The position numbers and the translations under genes were made by a program. A stretch of 6,782 bases of DNA from Actinomycetota bacterium (GTDB taxonomy: Bacteria; Actinomycetota; Actinomycetes; Nanopelagicales; Nanopelagicaceae), in NCBI GenBank assembly GCA_947457445.1, contig CANGVO010000053.1:1-6782 (forward strand). The letters run 5' to 3'. The notes beneath the pieces are model-generated. The model was not told where the DNA came from. It was given only the letters and a program-made list of their open reading frames with translations, and did no database searches. The first letter of the stretch is position 1, and each line of letters starts with the position of its first letter. This document shows positions 1-5,419 of this stretch, in pieces.

Positions 1-283
1 GCTCTTGCAAGATTCGAGCGATGCGGTAGAGGTATTTTCCTCGCTCCTTGCCCGATAACTTCGACCAAGTCTTTGTATACGCCTTTTGTGCTGCAGCAAC
101 AGCCTTATCAACATCACTTGCTCCACCGAGTGCAATCTTGCTCAAGACTTCTTCGGTAGCAGGGTTAATGGTTGAAAAGTGGTTCTTGCCGGCAACAAAT
201 TTGCCATCGATAAAATGTCCGTATTTCGCCTTGATATCGACGATAGAACGAGACTCGGGAGCTGGTGCGTAATCGAAGGTCAT
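1..283 (-). CDS. NAD(P)-dependent aldehyde dehydrogenase, N-terminal part only
   Basis: Only the first 94 residues are in the window, and the gene runs off the low-coordinate edge. It starts MTFDYAPAPESRSIVDIK and continues with the aldehyde dehydrogenase N-terminal pattern: FIDGKFV (24-30), INPATEEVLSKI (39-50), then the DVDKAV helix (57-62) and a segment ending YRIARILQE (86-94). The catalytic Cys and Glu and the main cofactor-binding residues lie outside, so activity cannot be checked. The family is about 480-510 residues long. The gene begins 25 bases after the deoC stop, with a weak GGA 7 bases before the ATG and no room for its own promoter, so it is probably cotranscribed with deoC. 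The likely job is oxidation of the acetaldehyde made by DeoC, to acetate or, if of the acylating type, to acetyl-CoA. As I remember, deoC in actinobacteria is often followed by one or two such dehydrogenases. Confidence 0.88.
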   Translation of the reverse strand, partial: MTFDYAPAPESRSIVDIKAKYGHFIDGKFVAGKNHFSTINPATEEVLSKIALGGASDVDKAVAAAQKAYTKTWSKLSGKERGKYLYRIARILQE

Positions 284-308
284 ATTTATTTCCGGGTCTC
301 TCTTCGTA

Positions 309-1256
309 TTAATCGATCGTTACGTAGTTAGGGCTAGCGTAGTAGCCATCATCCATTTTCATGCGTTGCATTAACAAATCATTTAACAAGGCGCTGGCGC
401 CAATACGGAAAAATTCCGGGGTAAGCCATTCCGGGCCGGCGGTTTCATTTACTAGCACCAGTTGTTTAATTGCGTCTTTGGTGTTGCGAATTCCGCCCGC
501 TGGTTTAACTCCAATACGACGATTTGTCATGGCATAGAAGTCCCGAACTGCTTCTAGCATTACCAGCACAACTGGGGGAGTCGCAGCTGGCGCTACTTTC
601 CCCGTGGAAGTCTTAATGAAATCAGCGCCAGCTAACATAGCAAGATACGAGGCTTTACGAACATTGTCGTAAGTAACTAACTCTCCAGTTTCGAAGATTA
701 CTTTCAGATGAGCGCGATCACCACAAACTTCGCGGATCTTAACAATTTCGTCAAAAACCAAACCAAATTGTCCGGATAAAAATGCACCACGATCAATAAC
801 CATATCTATCTCGGCAGCGCCTGCATCTATCGCATCTTGGGTATCTTGAATTTTTACTTCCATCGAAGCGCGCCCTGAAGGAAATGCGGTTGAAACGGCG
901 GCGACAGGAACATGATGGCCACCGATTGAATCAAGATGTGTACGTGCGATGCTCACCATGTCGTTATAGACGCAAACCGCACCCACGCTTGGCACTGTTA
1001 AATCTGTTGGATCTGGTCGCACTGCTTTCGTGCAGAGCGCCCTAACTTTTCCAGCGGTATCGGCGCCTTCTAGCGTTGTTAAATCAACCATTGAGATAGC
1101 GGTATCAATTGCCCATCTCTTACTAGATGTCTTAATGCTGCGCGTTGCCAACATGGCAGCGCGAGCTTCAGCACCAACTTGATCAACGCCAGGAAGTTGC
1201 GAAAGGAAGTTCTTAAGTGAACTCTCCGTTCCGTCAACAATTCCATAAAAACTCAT
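309..1256 (-). CDS. deoC: Deoxyribose-phosphate aldolase (long form)
   Basis: This cytoplasmic class I aldolase splits 2-deoxy-D-ribose-5-phosphate into glyceraldehyde-3-phosphate and acetaldehyde, the last committed step of deoxynucleoside breakdown. In the 315-residue protein, VDLTTL (57-62) begins the barrel, EIDMVID (149-155) carries D151, HLKVIFETG (183-191) includes K185, FIKTSTGK (213-220) carries the Schiff-base lysine K215, and GVKPAGGIR (249-257) carries K251. These correspond to the E. coli catalytic set D102, K167 and K201. At 315 residues it is clearly longer than E. coli DeoC (259) and close to the human enzyme, with about 50 extra N-terminal residues. I chose the ATG at 1256 because it overlaps the mutase stop (ATGA) and follows AAAGGA by 9 bases. 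An in-frame ATG at 1343 would add 29 unlike residues overlapping the mutase. The aldehyde dehydrogenase follows after 25 bases and can remove the acetaldehyde. Confidence 0.96.
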   Translation of the reverse strand: MSFYGIVDGTESSLKNFLSQLPGVDQVGAEARAAMLATRSIKTSSKRWAIDTAISMVDLTTLEGADTAGKVRALCTKAVRPDPTDLTVPSVGAVCVYNDMVSIARTHLDSIGGHHVPVAAVSTAFPSGRASMEVKIQDTQDAIDAGAAEIDMVIDRGAFLSGQFGLVFDEIVKIREVCGDRAHLKVIFETGELVTYDNVRKASYLAMLAGADFIKTSTGKVAPAATPPVVLVMLEAVRDFYAMTNRRIGVKPAGGIRNTKDAIKQLVLVNETAGPEWLTPEFFRIGASALLNDLLMQRMKMDDGYYASPNYVTID

Positions 1257-2869
1257 GAGAGAAAATCCTTTAGTGGGCTGCGTAATTGATCCAATAGTAT
1301 TTGAGCCGACTCCGCATTTTTCGTAATTACCTCGATATAACACTTTAACTTGGCTTCGGTTCCGCTGGGGCGAATGATTATGCGGATTCCACCATCGAGC
1401 CAGATTCGAAGTCCATCAGTCGGTGGAAGCCCATCTTTTGGTGCAGCCAAATCATCTATAGATGAGACTTGGTATCCAGCAATTTCACTTGGTGGGTTTT
1501 CTCGCAATTGGGCTAATAGCTGAGTAATTCGCGCCATATCGGCAACTCGAATCGAAATTTGTTCGGTACCGTGGAAACCATCTCGTTCCCATACTTCATC
1601 CAGTAGATCCAGAAGGGTCAGGCCTTGCGCCTTTAATTCGCTGGCGATTTGGGCTAAAAAGATCGCTGCAGATATTCCATCTTTATCATTTACAGTCTTG
1701 GAATCAACGGCGTAGCCGATCGCTTCTTCATATCCATAGGCAAGGTTTTTAATCTTGGCAAGCCACTTAAATCCAGTTAAGACCTCTTGAAAATCAATTT
1801 TGTAATTTGCGGCTATCTTTCGCAATGCAGAGGATGAAACGATTGAATTTCCAAAAGTGCCCTCAGGCTTTGTTCGCGCGATCCATTCACCAAAAATCAC
1901 GCCGAGCTCATCACCACGCAACATGCGCCAACCAGTCTTAGGATCATTTACTGCGGCTGCACAACGATCTGCATCTGGATCATTAGCAATAACTAAATCT
2001 GCCCCAAAATCGCGGGCTTTTTGTAGGGCTAAATCAATGGCACCGGGTTCTTCAGGATTTGGAAAAGCAACTGTTGGAAAATCTGGATCTGGTTCGCATT
2101 GTTCATCAACCAGAATCAATGTGGCAAAACCTGCGTGATTGAATACCCGCTGCAAAGTTTCTGTACCAACTCCATGCATTGCGGTGTAAACAACCTTTAA
2201 TTCTCCAGGTTTGTTTGCAAGAAGTGCTGTTCGGCGAATGTATTCCGAGATGACTTCTTCGCCGAGTACTGTCCATTTTGCACCACGCGGTTGAGTGGCA
2301 AGTGACTTTATCGCAGCAATCTCTTTGGCTATGAATCCATCCGTTGGATTAATTATTTGAGATGCTGCGTAATCAACTCCATCAGCACTTGGGCCAACAT
2401 AAACTTTATAACCATTATCTTGCGGAGGGTTATGGCTAGCTGTAACCATGACGCCAACATCGCATTTAAGTTCTGCGGTAGCAAAAGCCAAAACTGGAGT
2501 CGGTAGCGGACGCGGTAGAACAAAAACTTCAAACCCTGCACCCGCAAATATTTCGGCACTTTCTTGCGTGAAATCTTCTGACCCATAGCGTGCATCTCGC
2601 CCAATAACTACGCGATTCATCCCTCTTGCTTTCATATATGCAGCGATTCCTGCGGCAGTACGACCTACGACTGCGCGATTCATGCAAGAAGGTCCTGGTC
2701 CGATCGGACCACGCAGACCTGCGGTCCCAAATTGCAGGAAACCGGAAAAATATTTTTTTAAAGTTACTTCATCACCGGCAGCGAGCAAAGCTTTTAATTC
2801 GGCGGCAGTTCTCTGATCAGGATCATCTGCGATCCATGCCTGCACCTCGGCCAGCAATTCGGCGTTCAT
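1253..2869 (-). CDS. pmmB: PGM2-like phosphosugar mutase, probable phosphopentomutase
   Basis: This 538-residue alpha-D-phosphohexomutase-superfamily enzyme moves a phosphate between C1 and C5/C6 of a sugar. All four active-site elements are present: the phosphoserine loop TASHNP (143-148, S145), the metal loop DPDADR (297-302), the sugar loop GYEEAIGY (379-386) followed by KDG (396-398), and the phosphate-binding loop RPSGTEAK (500-507). The N-terminal FGTAGLRG (47-54) is also typical. The EEAIGY type of sugar loop and the length resemble the PGM2 group, whose human member is mainly a phosphopentomutase, more than the GEMSGH-type phosphomannomutases of bacteria. The gene directly precedes deoC with an ATGA overlap, so I infer it makes deoxyribose-5-phosphate (or ribose-5-phosphate) from the 1-phosphate. 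It would often be annotated phosphomannomutase; pmmB is the name I recall for actinobacterial relatives. A weak AGG lies 9 bases before the ATG, 47 bases after the alpha subunit stop. Confidence 0.92.
   Translation of the reverse strand: MNAELLAEVQAWIADDPDQRTAAELKALLAAGDEVTLKKYFSGFLQFGTAGLRGPIGPGPSCMNRAVVGRTAAGIAAYMKARGMNRVVIGRDARYGSEDFTQESAEIFAGAGFEVFVLPRPLPTPVLAFATAELKCDVGVMVTASHNPPQDNGYKVYVGPSADGVDYAASQIINPTDGFIAKEIAAIKSLATQPRGAKWTVLGEEVISEYIRRTALLANKPGELKVVYTAMHGVGTETLQRVFNHAGFATLILVDEQCEPDPDFPTVAFPNPEEPGAIDLALQKARDFGADLVIANDPDADRCAAAVNDPKTGWRMLRGDELGVIFGEWIARTKPEGTFGNSIVSSSALRKIAANYKIDFQEVLTGFKWLAKIKNLAYGYEEAIGYAVDSKTVNDKDGISAAIFLAQIASELKAQGLTLLDLLDEVWERDGFHGTEQISIRVADMARITQLLAQLRENPPSEIAGYQVSSIDDLAAPKDGLPPTDGLRIWLDGGIRIIIRPSGTEAKLKCYIEVITKNAESAQILLDQLRSPLKDFLS
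1266..1271 (-). promoter_or_regulatory. Shine-Dalgarno deciding the deoC start
   Basis: The minus strand reads AAAGGA nine bases before the ATG at 1256, inside the 3' end of the mutase gene. Together with the ATGA overlap it supports the 315-residue DeoC over a 344-residue version starting at 1343. Confidence 0.7.
2696..2711. repeat. 16-base perfect palindrome inside the mutase gene
   Basis: The bases TGGTCCGATCGGACCA read the same on both strands. They lie about 160 bases inside the mutase gene and encode part of the GPIGPGP loop (residues 54-60) just after the family motif FGTAGLRG. The Gly-Pro repeat in the protein explains much of the symmetry (GGN and CCN codons), so a regulatory role is not implied. 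There is no loop, so it is a poor RNA hairpin; a DNA-binding dimer site is the only obvious alternative. Confidence 0.6.
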
Positions 2870-2886
2870 TAGTACAGCCTAACGAG

Positions 2887-2915
2887 ATTAAATCGAGTTG
2901 GGAATTGTGGGTAAA
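2887..2915 (-). promoter_or_regulatory. Possible sigma70-type promoter before the mutase-deoC-aldehyde dehydrogenase genes
   Basis: In the only sizeable gap (47 bases), the minus strand has TTTACC (2915-2910), a 17-base spacer, then TTTAAT (2892-2887). These match the TTGACA and TATAAT consensus at 4 of 6 and 5 of 6 positions with ideal spacing. Transcription would start near 2880, leaving a leader of about 10 bases before the ATG at 2869. This would let the deoxyribose genes be expressed apart from the carboxylase genes. AT-rich gaps produce such matches by chance, so this is only a candidate. I see no hairpin terminator for the upstream operon in the same gap. Confidence 0.35.
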
Positions 2916-2916
2916 G

Positions 2917-4635
2917 CTATGCGTCGATAATGTCACAGAGCACAGTGCCGCTTGAGACGGTTTCACCGATTGCTGCTTTGATATTTGTAATCTTGCCTGC
3001 CCTATGCGCAATTAGCGGTTGTTCCATTTTCATCGCCTCTAACACGATTATCAAATCGCCGATATCGACGGTATCGCCTTCATTTACCGCAATCTTTACG
3101 ACGGTTCCTTGCATTGGGCTAGTCAGACCAGTACCACTTGCTCCGCCGACTTTAGATTCCTTGGCACGATGACGTTTTACAACGGGCTCGGGCGTGTGAA
3201 GCTTAACTTCAAAACGCTTGCCGTTAACTTCAGCTACTAAATGATCTGCCGCTACTCGGGTCGTTAAGGGAATTGCTGTTGCCGTAAATGCGGGAATTTC
3301 GTTCTTAAATTCATTTTCAATGTAACTCGTGTAAACCTTAAAATCCTTGGTGTAAGCAGGGTCTTCCAAAATTGCTCTGTGAAATGGGATTGCTGTGGCC
3401 AATCCATCTACTTCAAATTCGGCAAGTGCACGACGCGCTCTTTCGATCGCTTGTTCGCGAGTTGCGCCAGTAACGATTAACTTTGCCAAGAGCGAATCAA
3501 AGTTGCCCCCGATTGTGTCTCCATTTTTAAATCCAGCATCGACACGAACACCTGGGCCAGTTGGTAAGTTCCACTTGGTAATTCGGCCAGGCGCAGGCAG
3601 GAATGACCGTCCTGGGTCTTCACCGTTGATGCGAAACTCAAGGCTATGACCACGAATCTCAGGATCATCAAATCCCAAATGCTCGCCTGTCGCGATGCGG
3701 AATTGTTCGCGAACTAAGTCAATACCAGTCACTTCTTCGCTCACCGGGTGCTCAACTTGTAGGCGGGTATTAACTTCCAAGAATGAAATTGTTCCATCTA
3801 GGCCGATGAGAAATTCGCAAGTTCCGGCACCAACATATCCAGCTTCTTTCATTATTGCTTTGCTGGATCGGTAAAGCTCTTCATTTTGAGAATCTGTAAG
3901 GAATGGAGCTGGCGCTTCTTCAACCAGCTTTTGATGGCGACGCTGCAATGAACAATCACGAGTACTAACGACAACAGCATGACCATGCTGATCGACTAAA
4001 ACTTGAGTTTCGACGTGACGCGGTTTATCCAAATAACGCTCCACAAAACATTCACCACGACCAAAACCGGCAATCGCTTCGCGCACAGCGGACGCAAAGA
4101 GTTCTGGAATTTCCTCCAGGGTATGGGCAACTTTTAGCCCTCGACCGCCGCCACCAAAGGCGGCTTTAATTGCAACGGGAAGTCCATGTTCCTTCGCAAA
4201 CGCGATAACTTCTTCGTGGCCAGCAACCGGATCTTTTGTTCCGGCAACGAGTGGAGCGCCCGCCTTTGCTGCGATGCGACGTGCTGAAACTTTGTCACCA
4301 AGCGCGCTAATTGCGGCAGGTGGCGGCCCAATCCAAATTAATCCAGCACTAATTACCGCTTGGGCGAAGTCTGCGTTCTCTGAAAGAAATCCGTAACCGG
4401 GATGGACAGCATCAGCGCCAGAATCTTTTGCGGCTTTAATGATCTTTTTTATATCTAAATAAGTTTGAGTTGCAGTTATTCCATTTAATGAAAATGCGAA
4501 GTCAGCGCTCTTTGTATGTATGGCATCGCGATCTTCTTCAGAGTAAACGGCAACACTTTCGATTCCATGATCGCGGCAAGCACGAATTACACGTACGGCT
4601 ATTTCTCCGCGGTTCGCAATCAGTACGCGCTTCAT
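2917..4635 (-). CDS. accA: Acyl-CoA carboxylase alpha subunit (biotin carboxylase + biotin carrier domain)
   Basis: This 572-residue protein carries out the first half-reaction of acyl-CoA carboxylation: ATP-dependent carboxylation of biotin, held on its own carrier domain. The N-terminal biotin carboxylase domain starts with [13 protein letters not shown] (4-16) and includes [11 protein letters not shown] (77-87). The ATP-grasp glycine loop is FGGGGRG (160-166). The metal and catalytic segment is [19 protein letters not shown] (286-304), with E287, N289 and R291 in the expected places. A linker (about 484-503) leads to the biotinyl domain, where EAMKMEQP places the biotin-accepting lysine at K536. 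Length fits the actinobacterial AccA2/AccA3 type. I chose the ATG at 4635 because it gives the canonical [11 protein letters not shown] start, overlaps the maf stop as ATGA, and follows AAAGGAG by 5 bases. The in-frame ATG at 4659 would put that Shine-Dalgarno inside the gene. Such alpha subunits may serve more than one beta subunit; only one beta gene is seen here. Confidence 0.96.
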   Translation of the reverse strand: MKRVLIANRGEIAVRVIRACRDHGIESVAVYSEEDRDAIHTKSADFAFSLNGITATQTYLDIKKIIKAAKDSGADAVHPGYGFLSENADFAQAVISAGLIWIGPPPAAISALGDKVSARRIAAKAGAPLVAGTKDPVAGHEEVIAFAKEHGLPVAIKAAFGGGGRGLKVAHTLEEIPELFASAVREAIAGFGRGECFVERYLDKPRHVETQVLVDQHGHAVVVSTRDCSLQRRHQKLVEEAPAPFLTDSQNEELYRSSKAIMKEAGYVGAGTCEFLIGLDGTISFLEVNTRLQVEHPVSEEVTGIDLVREQFRIATGEHLGFDDPEIRGHSLEFRINGEDPGRSFLPAPGRITKWNLPTGPGVRVDAGFKNGDTIGGNFDSLLAKLIVTGATREQAIERARRALAEFEVDGLATAIPFHRAILEDPAYTKDFKVYTSYIENEFKNEIPAFTATAIPLTTRVAADHLVAEVNGKRFEVKLHTPEPVVKRHRAKESKVGGASGTGLTSPMQGTVVKIAVNEGDTVDIGDLIIVLEAMKMEQPLIAHRAGKITNIKAAIGETVSSGTVLCDIIDA

Positions 4636-5234
4636 CGCATCTCCTTTACTTGTGGCCAAGAGTAACCAAGTTGCAGCATGGCAGATCTTAAAAAGGGCAT
4701 CGAAATTCCAACCACATTTGTGTAGTCGCCTTCGATTACTGGGATAAAAGGTGATCCAAATCCATCTAATGTAAATCCGCCAGCCACGTGTAGTGGTTCA
4801 CCTGATGCTATGTAATCATCGATTTCTGATTCGCTCATTTGCGAGAAAGTAACTTTGGTGGTTACTCGATCAGCAATTTCTCTACCTTGGGCCGTATCTA
4901 TGATGCAGTGACCAGTATGCAAAAGCCCGCTGCGTCCACTAATTGCTAGTGCACGCTCTTTAGCAATTTCAGGAGTTCCCGGCTTTCCAAAAGAAATTCC
5001 ATCCACATCAAATGTGGAATCACAACCAATGATGATCGCAGGGAAATCGACTTGCTCGCGAACTGTGTGCGCCTTAGTAACAGCAAGCGCAATCACCATA
5101 TCCGAAGGTGTCATTGCGTTGAAAAACTCGGTTTCTTCATCGACATGGCTAACCATGACAGTAGGAGTTATACCTGCGCCTTCTAGTAAACGGCGGCGTG
5201 AAGTTGATTGTGAAGCCAGAACAATCTTCGGCAT
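4632..5234 (-). CDS. maf: Maf-family nucleotide pyrophosphatase
   Basis: This 200-residue protein belongs to the Maf/YhdE/YceF family. These enzymes hydrolyse nucleoside triphosphates, often modified or pyrimidine ones, to the monophosphate and pyrophosphate, and have been linked to cell division and septum control. The full family layout is visible: an N-terminal [12 protein letters not shown] loop (6-17), the catalytic acidic motif GCDST with D72, the GKP motif (83-85), SGRSG (99-103), and a C-terminal segment GGFTLDGFG (152-160) followed by EGDYTNVVG (168-176). Length is normal. D157 stands where YhdE-type enzymes have Gln in 'IQG', so substrate preference is uncertain. The ATG overlaps the epsilon stop by one base (TAATG), with a GGAG 12 bases upstream; the stop overlaps the alpha start as ATGA. 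In actinobacteria maf is often placed between epsilon and alpha genes, as here. Confidence 0.93.
   Translation of the reverse strand: MPKIVLASQSTSRRRLLEGAGITPTVMVSHVDEETEFFNAMTPSDMVIALAVTKAHTVREQVDFPAIIIGCDSTFDVDGISFGKPGTPEIAKERALAISGRSGLLHTGHCIIDTAQGREIADRVTTKVTFSQMSESEIDDYIASGEPLHVAGGFTLDGFGSPFIPVIEGDYTNVVGISMPFLRSAMLQLGYSWPQVKEMR
4641..4647 (-). promoter_or_regulatory. Shine-Dalgarno deciding the alpha subunit start
   Basis: The minus strand reads AAAGGAG five bases before the ATG at 4635. It is the strongest ribosome binding site in the window. It lies inside the last codons of maf and would fall inside the alpha gene if the upstream in-frame ATG at 4659 were used, so it supports the shorter start. 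Confidence 0.8.
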
Positions 5235-5419
5235 TATTTCGATTTTCTCCGTGCGCCAAAAGTGATCTGATGTGGCAAAGGTTGTCTCAATTGTGGAAGT
5301 GCGAAAACGCTGCGCTTTATCACTGGCTTTAAATCTTGAACAATGTGGCGATCCAAAGCCGACTTCAAAGCCAACAATTCTTCATCGGTGGGATTTCCAG
5401 ATGTAACAGTGAATTTCAT
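5234..5419 (-). CDS. accE: Acyl-CoA carboxylase epsilon subunit (small, diverged)
   Basis: This 61-residue protein probably is the epsilon subunit that binds and stimulates the alpha-beta carboxylase complex in actinobacteria. The N-terminal segment SGNPTDEELLALKSAL (7-22) matches the family hallmark 'GNPT-x-EEL-x-AL'. The C-terminal part, SVFALPQLRQPLP (37-49) and then ITFGARRK (52-59), matches the short basic Pro-rich tail of the family. As I remember the family, tryptophan is usual at the places where F39 and F54 stand here; this protein has no tryptophan at all. The gene sits exactly between beta and maf, as expected. Its ATG overlaps the beta stop (TAATG), and I see no Shine-Dalgarno sequence in the 15 bases upstream, so translation probably depends on ribosomes finishing beta. 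The assignment rests on the motif plus position; overall similarity is low because the family is short and variable. Confidence 0.82.
   Translation of the reverse strand: MKFTVTSGNPTDEELLALKSALDRHIVQDLKPVIKRSVFALPQLRQPLPHQITFGARRKSK

Noticed and set aside
48..272. Plus-strand open frame of 74 codons
   Set aside because: It is antisense to the aldehyde dehydrogenase start and resembles no family; the minus-strand reading gives a clear protein.
1257..1343. Longer DeoC starting at 1343
   Set aside because: The 29 extra residues overlap the mutase gene; the ATG at 1256 has an ATGA overlap and a well-placed AAAGGA.
2870..2916. Rho-independent terminator between the carboxylase and deoxyribose genes
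   Set aside because: No GC-rich inverted repeat followed by a T run is present on the minus strand in the gap.
2626..2955. Plus-strand open frame of 109 codons across the mutase start and the 47-base gap
   Set aside because: It is antisense to two well-supported genes, has no ribosome binding site I can see, and its translation is low-complexity basic sequence typical of shadow frames.
2823..3011. Minus-strand 62-codon frame bridging the alpha subunit end and the mutase start
   Set aside because: It is in another frame of both real genes and has no recognisable domain; a small bridging gene is unlikely there.
4636..4659. Longer alpha subunit starting at an ATG at 4659 (MATSKGDA extension)
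   Set aside because: The AAAGGAG ribosome binding site lies inside this extension, the extension overlaps maf further, and the family begins at [11 protein letters not shown].
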